A stretch of 64,000 bases of DNA, taken from positions 26,968 through 90,967 of IMG/VR virus record IMGVR_UViG_3300022821_000014. The stretch is one strand, 5' to 3'. The notes below the pieces were generated by a model. The model had not been told where the DNA came from. It searched no databases and saw only the letters and a program-made list of their open reading frames with translations. The translations under genes and the position numbers were made by a program. The DNA is from a virus. Positions 1-8,855 of this stretch are shown here, one piece after another (position 1 is the stretch's first letter; each line of letters begins with the position of its first letter).

Positions 1-65
1 GAGTTGGGCTTTAACGTCGCTTCAATTTCACGAGCTATAAAAACAAATAAATTGTATCGTGGTTG

Positions 66-161
66 TTACTGGTCGAAAGTGTCGAAGTAGACTGTTGGTT
101 CTTGGGTCTCCACAAGTTCATCCATGACTTGCTCAACCAATAGTTCGATTAGCTTTTTCAT
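66..161 (-). CDS. 31-aa ORF consisting mainly of the shared N-terminal tag
   Basis: Begins MKKLIELLVEQVMDELVE and runs 31 codons to TAA. It is little more than the amphipathic tag found at the start of many proteins in this window. Its ATG overlaps the stop of the preceding 372-aa gene (ATGA), so it is probably translationally coupled. It may be a tag-only peptide or the remnant of a larger tagged gene. Function unknown; nothing recognisable follows to the window edge. Confidence 0.45.
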   Translation of the reverse strand: MKKLIELLVEQVMDELVETQEPTVYFDTFDQ

Positions 162-1276
162 CCGTATGTGTGTTTCACTTGCATCTTGGTCTGGATAGCT
201 TTAAACTTATTCAAGTCAATAAAGCGGACGTCGTAGACCTTGTCTAGACCATATTCAAATACCGTTTTGATTATGTCCCTTGAATTTGACATTTCCCTGG
301 TCCACGAATTACTGTCTATATCGATACCAAGCTTTGGCTCTTCACCCTTTGAGAGTTTGGCCTGAGCAGCCTCTGGGAAATCTGAGAGCGGCGCTTCGAC
401 TGCCACTAGTAGTCTTGAACCACGAGGAATTTTAAGAGTATCAGAGTCTACAACCCACTCCCCCTCTGTAGAATATGTGCGAACTGAATCAACGATAGCC
501 TTCTTCACGTGGGATGTCCACATGTCTAATGAGACATCCTTGAATTCCTGTCGGTGTGTTGCCTTATCAACTTCCATCTTGAGGTAGCCAGCAAATTCTT
601 TAGGAGTGTCAAGAGTAAACCCACCATCTCCATATGGCGCCAGAATTTTATACCCAGGTAAATACCCGTCTCGCATCGAGCGCCCCAAGTCTTCCAAGAC
701 TTTGTCTCCGTCTTTAATCATATTTTTGGCCAGGTGACTCCAAACGTTGTCAATAATACGGCGGTTTCCCCTTGGCGCCTCGTCTGCATTGAAAATGCGT
801 CGCAGATAAGCTAAATCATCCCGAGTCAGGTCGTACGGATCATCATAGCGTACTCGGTCAACACGGCCTTGATTATCATTCATCAGTTTCTTGGCATCCA
901 TCACTAAAACAGCGTTGCGTCCAATACCGAGCCAATGCATCAGGATTTTGCGATTGTCAGAAATGCCCGATACCCCATGGAGAACACCATCGGCGAGGTC
1001 TTCTACTTTGTCCGTAACCTTTTCGTTGATTGTTGTTACGAGCCAAAATACGTTTGGGTTGCCTGGTGTAGACTTCGCTTCATCTAAAACTTCTTTTACG
1101 CACTCACTAATGAGATTTTGCAGTTCTTGCTTTTTGTTCATTTCATGTCGACTGAGTTTTTTGAAGTGCGCTAAATTAAAACCTCTGAAGGCTTCCGTTA
1201 GTGGAGCCCGCTCAGCTTCAACAAACACCTCTCTAACACATTCGCTGATGAGGACTTGCAACTCCTGTTTCTTCAT
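158..1276 (-). CDS. Tagged protein of unknown function, paralogue of the next gene upstream
   Basis: 372 aa. The N-terminus carries two tags in tandem: residues 1-29 ending in LTEA, followed by RGFN, then a second Met (residue 46) opening MNKKQELQNLISECVKEV and ending in LDEA (64-67). This looks like a truncated kinase-type leader fused in frame to a complete tagged gene. The body (VFWLVTT..., GISD, WLGIGRNAVLV) is clearly paralogous to the 332-aa neighbour. The start ATG overlaps the neighbour's TGA. Residue 46 is an alternative start. No catalytic motif recognised; by context a candidate virion-packaged effector. Confidence 0.8.
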   Translation of the reverse strand: MKKQELQVLISECVREVFVEAERAPLTEAFRGFNLAHFKKLSRHEMNKKQELQNLISECVKEVLDEAKSTPGNPNVFWLVTTINEKVTDKVEDLADGVLHGVSGISDNRKILMHWLGIGRNAVLVMDAKKLMNDNQGRVDRVRYDDPYDLTRDDLAYLRRIFNADEAPRGNRRIIDNVWSHLAKNMIKDGDKVLEDLGRSMRDGYLPGYKILAPYGDGGFTLDTPKEFAGYLKMEVDKATHRQEFKDVSLDMWTSHVKKAIVDSVRTYSTEGEWVVDSDTLKIPRGSRLLVAVEAPLSDFPEAAQAKLSKGEEPKLGIDIDSNSWTREMSNSRDIIKTVFEYGLDKVYDVRFIDLNKFKAIQTKMQVKHTYG

Positions 1277-2271
1277 TGCTTTGATTTCCTTGTCCAGAAT
1301 TTTTTCTTGTATGCATCAAATTTCTTCATTGAGATGAACTTGAGTCGGTAGTGGTTTTCAAGCCCATACCGTTTAGCTAGCGCCATAATCTCCAGCGCTT
1401 GTTTCTCTTGTACCATCTGCGGTGTAGGCCAGCCATTTACATGCGATCTAGGGTCTGGGTCTTGAGCAAATTCCTCACGGGCCTCATCGGAAATTGTCTT
1501 GGGGTCCACGTCAACGCCAATAAACAATATGCTGTCCTTAGGGACTGACATAGCATCGTCTTTGACAAACCATTCACCTTCAGATCGGTAGGTGGCACCG
1601 ATGGCTTTGAGTGCCTTTTCCACGAGGGGCATCCAATCATCCAAAGTCAGCAACTCCGCATCCTTGACAATGTGTTTCTCATTGTCATTGGCAATCTTGA
1701 TTGTGGCTTTATGAATCCATGCTGTCAGATCTTTTAGGGTATTGATAGAAGGCTTCTCAGTTTTGTATGCCCTTCCATACCAACTTGGCGCCAAAGTGCC
1801 ATAGTCAATATTGTATAAGACTGTAGCCATAGGTTTACTGGCCTGCTCTGACTTCTTGCCCTGGGCCTTGACATAATCCATGACGGTTTGCATGAGGCCT
1901 GTCCAGTCGTAATCATTTTCTGGAGAGCGGTTGAAAAGCCTGAATAGGGCAGCCATCCCCTTTGAGACAAGGTAATGAGGATTGTCATACATCACACGAG
2001 AAACATTATTTACCTCAAGGAACTTCTTTGCTGGGATGACCAGGACGGCGTTTCGAGCTACTCCGAGCCATTGAACCACAATCTCCTTTGTATCGGAGAT
2101 TCCTTTGACCCCTACAAGCTCCCCCGTGGCCAGCTGCTCAAGGGTATCTTCAGAGTGTTCATCGACGGAAGTCACCATCCAAAAAACCTTGGGGATGTCC
2201 GCTTCGGTGTAAGAAGCTTCACGGAGTACCTTGCGGACCTCTTGTTCTATTAAATTATTTAGGGTGCTCAT
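1273..2271 (-). CDS. Tagged protein of unknown function (332 aa)
   Basis: Starts MSTLNNLIEQEVRKVLREAS, with the tag ending in LREA at residues 16-19. The rest shares VFWMVT, GISD, WLGVARNAVLV and RVMYDNP blocks with the adjacent 372-aa protein, so the two are tandem paralogues. An upstream in-frame start exists at 2301, but the ATG at 2271 is chosen because it places the tag at the N-terminus and lies just after the TAA of the upstream small ORF. Function unknown. Confidence 0.8.
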   Translation of the reverse strand: MSTLNNLIEQEVRKVLREASYTEADIPKVFWMVTSVDEHSEDTLEQLATGELVGVKGISDTKEIVVQWLGVARNAVLVIPAKKFLEVNNVSRVMYDNPHYLVSKGMAALFRLFNRSPENDYDWTGLMQTVMDYVKAQGKKSEQASKPMATVLYNIDYGTLAPSWYGRAYKTEKPSINTLKDLTAWIHKATIKIANDNEKHIVKDAELLTLDDWMPLVEKALKAIGATYRSEGEWFVKDDAMSVPKDSILFIGVDVDPKTISDEAREEFAQDPDPRSHVNGWPTPQMVQEKQALEIMALAKRYGLENHYRLKFISMKKFDAYKKKFWTRKSKQ

Positions 2272-2272
2272 G

Positions 2273-2443
2273 TTATCTGGTTCTCCCAACGCCACTGCCA
2301 AGGGGGTCTAGATGTGCATCTGCGTATGCGTACATCTCCTCGTAGGATTCAAGTTGCTGAAAGTGTCTGAAGTTAAACCCTCTAACGGATTCTGCCAGTG
2401 TCTTTCGCACTTGACTTTCAATTAATTTTTGCAAGGCGTACAT
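2273..2443 (-). pseudogene. Truncated copy of the kinase-like gene N-terminus (56 aa)
   Basis: Encodes MYALQKLIESQVRKTLAES, then RGFNFRHFQQL and ...LDPLGSGVGR before a TAA. It parallels the first ~60 residues of the next gene upstream (tag, LSES, RGFNMKRFKLL, LPRLGRGAAR) and stops at the point where the glycine-rich loop would continue. ATG overlaps the upstream TGA (TGATG). Either a decayed tandem duplicate or a short peptide carrying tag plus RGFN motif. Confidence 0.55.
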
Positions 2444-3147
2444 CAATCCATAAACCCTTCTTCGGTAAGCCCATAATCAGCAATAACTAGGCGTCCATCT
2501 GTTGTCATACCCCAGTGGTCATAACGCTCAATATCCTCTATGCCTGCTCTAGTGGCCTCAAAAGCCTTTTCAAACAGTTCAAGGTCCAAGTTATTCAAAT
2601 CACTCAATTCAATAGGCTTGTTTATGGTAAATTTAGTGAACTCATCTTTGTAGTGGTTGTTATGGTATTCAATGCCTTGAACCAATGCCTCGTCGAATTC
2701 TATATTCTGGTAAGCAAGCATAATCACCCATTCCAGAGCTACCTCGCTAACATGCATTTTACTCATCAGGTCAGCATTGTCAGCGATTATTTTGACACCT
2801 TCAGCTATCAACCACATATAATTTTCAGAATCGAAGTCATAAATCTTAGCCAGGAAGTCTTCAGCACCACTTTTCGTATAAGCTTCTACTTCGTTTCTTG
2901 TCTGTGTGTTGCCACGTTTACTGTGAACTATCTTCAGTATTTTGCCTGAGCCTAGTCCAAATACAATTCTTGCTGCGCCCCTGCCAAGGCGTGGAAGATG
3001 GTCTAGCGCATATTGGACTCTCTCTTCGGGAGTTTCTAAGAGCTTGAAACGCTTCATGTTAAAACCTCTCCAAGACTCAGACAAAGAAACACCTCGTAGT
3101 TCTTCAACCACAAGGCTTTCTACAAGTTGTTTTAGCGTGTTTGTCAC
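2443..3147 (-). CDS. Protein-kinase-fold protein with N-terminal tag
   Basis: 234 aa, GTG start. Order: tag (1-25, ending LSES), RGFNMKRF, then a kinase-like fold: glycine-rich LGRGAARIVF (54-63), candidate Lys72 in KILKI, Glu86 or Glu88 on the following helix, hinge-like WLIAEGV (112-118), HWG (211-213) and DYG (224-226) replacing HRD and DFG. Small phage kinase-like proteins with this HWG...DYG arrangement occur; substrate unknown. It heads the overlapping series 2443-66, 9 nt after the protease gene. If the tag is a packaging propeptide, this could be an injected kinase, analogous in role to T4 Alt. Confidence 0.7.
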   Translation of the reverse strand: MTNTLKQLVESLVVEELRGVSLSESWRGFNMKRFKLLETPEERVQYALDHLPRLGRGAARIVFGLGSGKILKIVHSKRGNTQTRNEVEAYTKSGAEDFLAKIYDFDSENYMWLIAEGVKIIADNADLMSKMHVSEVALEWVIMLAYQNIEFDEALVQGIEYHNNHYKDEFTKFTINKPIELSDLNNLDLELFEKAFEATRAGIEDIERYDHWGMTTDGRLVIADYGLTEEGFMD

Positions 3148-3155
3148 GCCTATAA

Positions 3156-4022
3156 CTATTCTAGTTCAGGCAAGGAGCATGTAATGTTTTGACACGCAGA
3201 TGAAGAAACTGGGTGGTCGGTTAAAATAGTCGGTTCACCAAGCATCACCACTGGCTGCGACACGAGTCTCTGAACCTCTGAAATAACTGTTGCAAACCCG
3301 ATATAATGTGCGTCTCTTACAAAAGAAGTTGTCACACCAACTGCTTGGCCAAAGTTATTAAACAAGGGCCCACCAGAAGCTCCTGGCGAGACGTGTGCTT
3401 GGTGAATAATTCTAGTCCTGCCGTTTGGAAACTCACGAATAGATGAGATCATCCCCTCAGTGAAAAGCCAGAACTGGCTGCTTGGCATCCCAATTTCATA
3501 GACCCTTTCACCAATCCTTGGTAAAGCAGGAGCCATAGAAAACCAATGTACTGAATCTGGTTCACCCTCTACCAGGCGCAGTAAGGCTACATCCTCGCTT
3601 GGATTAGTCTGTACCACAATTGCTCTGTGAGTTACAGGTTCAGAAATTCGGCTATAGTTTCTAATGAAATTCATGTGAACTTCGTGAGTAATAAACAAGA
3701 CTTCGCTTCCGATTGTTGGTTCCGCATCAGGTATTGGTAACCTTATGGTCAAATCAGATCCAAGTGAATAAACCTGGTATTGGGGGATTTCCACACAATG
3801 ATTTGCTGTTGCCAAAATTCTCGGTCCAACAAAAAAGGCTGTGCATTGTGGCGCCGACAAGCCGTCATCCCCTCTCTCAACAAGAGCAACCGTTGAATTC
3901 ATTGCAGCATTTACCAACTCTGCATTGTCAGCGAGCCGCTGCTCGGTAGCAGCTGCCAAAACAGTACAACCACCAACTAACAGCCCAAACAGGACTACTA
4001 ATCCAACAAGTTTTTTATGCAT
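3156..4022 (-). CDS. Secreted lipoprotein trypsin-like serine protease
   Basis: 288 aa. The N-terminus MHKKLVGLVVLFGLLVGGC is a lipoprotein signal with lipobox LVGGC. The chymotrypsin-like triad is visible: His in ATANHC, Asp in SEDVALLRL, Ser in SPGASGGPL. Overlaps the upstream protease gene by 8 nt, and the two are paralogues. It would be anchored in the cell envelope, facing the periplasm. Lipoprotein proteases are unusual in phages. Possible roles are superinfection exclusion, host envelope modification or lysis support. Confidence 0.85.
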   Translation of the reverse strand: MHKKLVGLVVLFGLLVGGCTVLAAATEQRLADNAELVNAAMNSTVALVERGDDGLSAPQCTAFFVGPRILATANHCVEIPQYQVYSLGSDLTIRLPIPDAEPTIGSEVLFITHEVHMNFIRNYSRISEPVTHRAIVVQTNPSEDVALLRLVEGEPDSVHWFSMAPALPRIGERVYEIGMPSSQFWLFTEGMISSIREFPNGRTRIIHQAHVSPGASGGPLFNNFGQAVGVTTSFVRDAHYIGFATVISEVQRLVSQPVVMLGEPTILTDHPVSSSACQNITCSLPELE

Positions 4023-4860
4023 TTTCTCTTATCAACTCTCGGAAATTCCTGTCCATCTGTTCGATTTCTCGTTGTCCTTCCAGAACCCTGATCATAGTTT
4101 GGATGTAGTTGATGGGTTTTGCCTGACCTAAAACGATCCCTGAGCTTTGTGTGCCCCAACCAGCTGAGTTAACACCGATCATTCGGCCTCTCGCATCCAT
4201 CAGAGCAGAGCCCGATGAGCCTGGTCCCATGCGAACTTGGTGAAGGATGTCAATCGTATTGTTTAGGCGAATATGAACCCTAGAGATGATGCCCTCCGTT
4301 AAAATCCAAATCTGTCCAACGGGCATTCCTACTGAGTAAGCAACTTCTCCAGCTCTGAGAGGTTCATTTGTGAGATTCCTCATTTCGAGCCAGTGCTCGG
4401 CATCTGGTTCATCAGCTGTAAGTTCTAGCAACGCTACATCGTGTTCATCTGCATCATCTACTACCACTACAGTAGCGTGTGTAAGTACGGGATGGTTCTC
4501 ATCCTCGTCGTCTCTACCAACCCATTCAGAATAATGCTGATGCTCGATGAAAGAAACCGATTGTCCAACTGGCGATTGATTGCTAGATCCTGGAAGTACG
4601 ACTGTTATGCCAGGTGCCAGAGTGACTCTGTTTACGGCTGGCACACAATGCGCTGCTGTTGCCAAAAGCCTTGGGCTGACATATGTTGCAGTGCAATACG
4701 AGCCTCTAATGTTCTCGTTTTCTTCGTGAACCAGCGCTACAACTGCCTCGTAAACATTCCCCAATTCATCTGGATTACCTGGCACATGCAGGTCTGGGAG
4801 CCTGGCCCCACAACTCGTAAGGAACAACGCTCCCATTAACCAAAAAACTACTTTGTTCAT
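4015..4860 (-). CDS. Secreted lipoprotein trypsin-like serine protease, second copy
   Basis: 281 aa from ATG 4860, chosen because AGAGG lies 5-6 nt upstream and the signal peptide starts there; a longer frame is open to 4920. Lipobox LFLTSC. Triad: His in ATAAHC, Asp in EHDVALLEL, Ser in GPGSSGSAL. Shares the layout of the downstream protease (GMP..Q.W.LTEG.IS block). First gene of this minus-strand block after a 127-bp gap behind nrdJ. Confidence 0.85.
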   Translation of the reverse strand: MNKVVFWLMGALFLTSCGARLPDLHVPGNPDELGNVYEAVVALVHEENENIRGSYCTATYVSPRLLATAAHCVPAVNRVTLAPGITVVLPGSSNQSPVGQSVSFIEHQHYSEWVGRDDEDENHPVLTHATVVVVDDADEHDVALLELTADEPDAEHWLEMRNLTNEPLRAGEVAYSVGMPVGQIWILTEGIISRVHIRLNNTIDILHQVRMGPGSSGSALMDARGRMIGVNSAGWGTQSSGIVLGQAKPINYIQTMIRVLEGQREIEQMDRNFRELIRENA

Positions 4861-4987
4861 CTTTGCCTCTACTTTCAAAACGTGTGAGAACACGCATATG
4901 AATAAATAGAAACAAAACACCGCTTTGTTACATTATTGTTACAAATGCTTAATTGCCTAGTTATTACGGCATTCTACGTAATGAGTC

Positions 4988-7900
4988 TTACCCGCACTTT
5001 GAATGCCCACAACCTTGGCAGGTAATACAACCTTCTTGGTAAGCTAGGTCTTTTGAACTACAGTTCGGACACTTTTTGAGTGAAGGTTTAGTACCATTCT
5101 CGATGTAATGTTTGAGTACCCGCATCAGACCCTTGGCCATTGTAAACATCTCATTGTCCTTGTCAGCACCCTTTTCAATTTGTTCGGTGACATATTGGAC
5201 AGGAGCACCATGCCGAAGTGCAAGTGAAACGGTCCTAGTGAACGCACTTTCTGTGGTGTTTGCGAAAACTGATGCAAGGTCCTTGATCACAAGCTCATTT
5301 TCACCTTCACCTGTGTACAGATTGTAAGTGCCATTTTTCTTGATCACACCCCTCTTGCGACTACGTGGAAGGTGGATGTGTTCCGAGCGGCCAGCGAAAA
5401 TCTCGTAAGGTTTATCATCGTAGATCCCTACAAAGAAGTTCCACTTCTCACCACGAACCTGCATATGGTAGATGTCACAAGGGAGTTGTCCAGGGCGCTT
5501 TGGAGCATGGTGATAGGCAAATTTGTCTGATGAACGAATTTCATCCTCCGACACTAATACACCTGTACGACACTTGTCACGATACACAGTAACTCCCTTG
5601 CAGCCCGTTTCCCATCCAGCCATGTAAATGTCTTTGATTGTATCTACTGTAGTATCTTCTGGCACGTTGGTAGTGTTGCTGATTGAGTGACAAACCCACT
5701 GTTGAGCAGCGGCCTGGGCCTTTACTTTGTTTAACCAGTTAATATCGTTCGAAGTGGCGCCGTGGTAAGGACTGTCCTTTGGATCAGACTTTCCAGTTAC
5801 TTCCATCCACTTCTTAAACCAGTGATGGTAAACCGTGTATTCCTGCCACTTGTCGCCCATGTCGTCAACAAAATCAACACGGGCATCATGATCTCCTGGG
5901 TTGATCTTTCGTCGGCGCTTGTAGGACAGCATGAACGCTGGTTCAATGCCGCTGGTAGTTTGAGTAAGAACTGAAACAGAACCAGCTGGAGCTGTTGTCG
6001 TGTTTGCGATGTTCCGTCGACCGTACTTTTGCCAGGATTTTTTCATTTCTGGATCAAGGTCCATGATGCGGTTGATAAAGGGGTGATCCTTCTCAAGCTC
6101 GTAATCATACACAGGGAAGGCACCACGCTCTTCAGCAAGTTTCACGCTAGAACGGTGTGAATTTAGTGCCAGATTCTTGTATATTTCGTTGATAAGCTCA
6201 ATCGACTCTGGGGACCCGTAGACAACATTCATCGCTGCAACGGCATCACCTACCGCTGTAAGTCCAAGTCCAGTCCGTCGCCCATTTTCAGCAGTTGTTC
6301 GAATCTTGTTCCATAGATCAGCCTCCATTTTCTTTACATCAGGAGGTTCTGGATCGGCATCGATTTTCGCCAGGATTCGATCAATAGCTTCCAGCTCAAG
6401 CTCAACCAGGTCGTCCATGAGGCGCTGTGAATCCTGTACAACATTTGCAAACTCTTCCCAGTCAAATGCAGCTTCGGCTGTAAACGGGTTCTTGACGAAT
6501 GTTACAGAATTGACAAGTAGCAGTCTACACGAATCATATGGTGAGAGAGTTATTTCTCCGCAATTATGTGCAAAGGTTCCCTTGAATGACTTTGTACCAT
6601 CTTGTTGCCCTGTTATACCAGTAATGATGCCAACTGTGTGGCTGTCATCTACTGTAATATTGTACACAGAGTGTGTGCCTTCAACCTCTTCAACTAAAAC
6701 AATCTTATGGTTGTACTCAATACCTGCATCGCAAACTTCACTGTAGCTTTTAAAGCCATGCTTTATTTTTTGACCCAGCCTAAATGGGACGTTTTCTTGT
6801 TTACAGGCAGTTTCCCACTCCTTGGCCAACGGCTTTCGTCCTAGCTCGTACTGCAAGGAACTCCAAATTTTAATCTGGTCTCGCATTCGAAGCTCAGCCT
6901 TTTCTTTTGCCTTACGGTTAATGGCCTTTGTTCGCTTCGCATTTATACTCTGATCAGAATTCACGTATTCAAGTGAACATGCATGTGTACAGAAAGAAAT
7001 TTCTCTTCTGTTGTGTTCAGTTACAAATGATGTTGCACAAGTTTCGCACTCTTTCTTTACCTGAACCGTATTGTCAGAAATAAACGCCTCATAACCTTGT
7101 CTGATCATCTCTTGTAGTGTTCTAACCAAACGTGGGTCTTTGTCAGTGTGTTCATAGCCCAAAGTACTGGCGCAAAGCATAGAAAGTTCAGCAGGGCTTC
7201 GGCCTAAGACCGCATGATGCATTTTAGAGAATGTCTGTGGCAACCCTTTATTCTTGGCAAAATCTTGCCATTCCTGGTGTGAGAACCTTCGGCCAAGATC
7301 CTGAGTAAAATTCAGTGCTTCTTTATAGATTTCCTTAGATTTTTTTCCGAGGAATTTACCGTTGTTTGAACCATTGTTATCATGCGTTGCATGAAATTGC
7401 TGATGTTCACGAAAAGTCATTATCTCAAGATTATCAGGATCATTATTGGTGCCATCATAATCTTTGTGATGTACAACCAACCCTCCTTTTACCCAGCCAT
7501 TTTGTTTCTCAGCTTGGTACTTTTCGGTCCACAACTTACCTTGAGTGGCTTCAGCTATGAGTCTATGTTCGTATCTCTTTTTAGGTTCTGCCGAGCGGGT
7601 CTCAGTTTTTACTTGGTAGTATTTATTACCAGACTTATTCATGCAGACAGGAGTCTTGCTGAATGAGGGCAGGCTATCGCCAGGCACTAGATCCCTAGCA
7701 TTCTTTGTTTGACCGTCCCTGAGAATCATTTTATGATTCGGAGTGACCCTAAGGGTCGTTCCATCATCAAGCGTTATTTTTAATAGCTTCTGATTGAGGT
7801 TTGTCAGGCGAGGGTTTCTTCCTGTTTTTATTTCAACATGACCGTTTTTTGGATTTACTGAGTACAGTAGGACATCTTTACCTTCATCTGCGAGCTGTTT

Positions 7901-8833
7901 AATTGAAACAGCATCTCTACCGTCAGCCAACGCAATTAGTGTATCACTAGAAAAACATGGGTTAGTTGATACTGTTCCGAATCCTACTGATTCGTAGGCG
8001 TCTGCTGGAGAGTATTTCTTAACTGTATCCCAGAACAGAAGTCCAGGCTCAGCTGATTCATGGGCTGACTCAATAATTTCGTGCCAAAGCTCTGCTGCAT
8101 CGACCCAGGCTTCGACCTTTGGGTCTACTTTTTGAGTGATGGGCCAGCGAAGCTGAACTTCTTGACCCTTCTTGACTGCATTCATAAACTCATCCGAAAG
8201 TCGAATGGAAATGTTGGCTCCAGTCACACGCTTGCGGTCACGTTTGATGTTGATAAACGTGCGAATTTCTGGGTGGTGTACTGAGATTGAGAGCATTAGT
8301 GCACCTCGACGCCCTCCTTGTCCTACTTCACGACAGGTGTTTGAAAAACGATCCATGAAAACAGCTATACCATCCGTAGTCCTTGCTGCATTTGCCGTTA
8401 GGAGACCTTGAGGTCGGATACTTGAGATGTCAAAGCCAACACCGCCTCGGCGCTTCATCAGCTGAGCCTGTTCTTGGTCTGTCTTAAGGATACCTCCGTA
8501 AGAATCATACGGCTCCTCAATCACAAAACAGTTGGATAGAGACATAACCTGATAAGGGTTTCCGACACCAGCCATCGGCGATCCTTGGGGGATTATGTAT
8601 TTGAAATCTTTGAGGTACTGGTAAATTGCCTCTTCGGACAGCCCGTTTTTAAACTTACCTTCAATTCTTGCAAACTCGCTTGCAAGCCTCCTGTGCATAT
8701 CTTCAGGAGTTGTTTCTTCTAAACCACCTCTTGGGTTGTTTATAGCATATTTTGTAATAAAAACATTGGCTGCTAGTTCATCGTTCTTGAAATATTTTAG
8801 TGATTGCTTATGTGCTTCTTCGAATGTTGCCAT
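4988..8833 (-). CDS. nrdJ: Adenosylcobalamin-dependent (class II) ribonucleotide reductase containing an intein
   Basis: 1281 aa as translated; 816 aa after removal of a 465-aa intein. The extein has NCFVI, the NPCGE finger loop carrying the thiyl-radical cysteine, SPYDSCRL, and a cysteine-rich zinc-ribbon-like tail (CPNCSSKDL...CQGCGHSKCG) typical of NrdJ. It reduces ribonucleotides to deoxyribonucleotides with B12 and needs no separate radical-generating subunit. The intein splits the gene immediately before the catalytic Cys of NPCGE, so activity should depend on splicing. Followed 22 bp upstream in the same orientation by the DnaB helicase gene. Confidence 0.93.
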   Translation of the reverse strand: MATFEEAHKQSLKYFKNDELAANVFITKYAINNPRGGLEETTPEDMHRRLASEFARIEGKFKNGLSEEAIYQYLKDFKYIIPQGSPMAGVGNPYQVMSLSNCFVIEEPYDSYGGILKTDQEQAQLMKRRGGVGFDISSIRPQGLLTANAARTTDGIAVFMDRFSNTCREVGQGGRRGALMLSISVHHPEIRTFINIKRDRKRVTGANISIRLSDEFMNAVKKGQEVQLRWPITQKVDPKVEAWVDAAELWHEIIESAHESAEPGLLFWDTVKKYSPADAYESVGFGTVSTNPCFSSDTLIALADGRDAVSIKQLADEGKDVLLYSVNPKNGHVEIKTGRNPRLTNLNQKLLKITLDDGTTLRVTPNHKMILRDGQTKNARDLVPGDSLPSFSKTPVCMNKSGNKYYQVKTETRSAEPKKRYEHRLIAEATQGKLWTEKYQAEKQNGWVKGGLVVHHKDYDGTNNDPDNLEIMTFREHQQFHATHDNNGSNNGKFLGKKSKEIYKEALNFTQDLGRRFSHQEWQDFAKNKGLPQTFSKMHHAVLGRSPAELSMLCASTLGYEHTDKDPRLVRTLQEMIRQGYEAFISDNTVQVKKECETCATSFVTEHNRREISFCTHACSLEYVNSDQSINAKRTKAINRKAKEKAELRMRDQIKIWSSLQYELGRKPLAKEWETACKQENVPFRLGQKIKHGFKSYSEVCDAGIEYNHKIVLVEEVEGTHSVYNITVDDSHTVGIITGITGQQDGTKSFKGTFAHNCGEITLSPYDSCRLLLVNSVTFVKNPFTAEAAFDWEEFANVVQDSQRLMDDLVELELEAIDRILAKIDADPEPPDVKKMEADLWNKIRTTAENGRRTGLGLTAVGDAVAAMNVVYGSPESIELINEIYKNLALNSHRSSVKLAEERGAFPVYDYELEKDHPFINRIMDLDPEMKKSWQKYGRRNIANTTTAPAGSVSVLTQTTSGIEPAFMLSYKRRRKINPGDHDARVDFVDDMGDKWQEYTVYHHWFKKWMEVTGKSDPKDSPYHGATSNDINWLNKVKAQAAAQQWVCHSISNTTNVPEDTTVDTIKDIYMAGWETGCKGVTVYRDKCRTGVLVSEDEIRSSDKFAYHHAPKRPGQLPCDIYHMQVRGEKWNFFVGIYDDKPYEIFAGRSEHIHLPRSRKRGVIKKNGTYNLYTGEGENELVIKDLASVFANTTESAFTRTVSLALRHGAPVQYVTEQIEKGADKDNEMFTMAKGLMRVLKHYIENGTKPSLKKCPNCSSKDLAYQEGCITCQGCGHSKCG
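6563..7957 (-). other. Complete HNH-type intein inside nrdJ
   Basis: 465 aa. N-terminal block CFSSDTLIALADGRD, block B TPNHKMIL, HNH homing nuclease core with VVHHKDYDGTNNDPDNLEIM, a long zinc-finger-containing stretch (CETCATSF...CTHAC), C-terminal splicing blocks HSVYNITVDDSHTVGI and terminal HN followed by Cys. Exteins join as STNP/CGEI. Open throughout with no stops, so probably still splicing and possibly still homing. Confidence 0.92.
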
Positions 8834-8855
8834 TGATTATACCTGGTGTTTCAGT

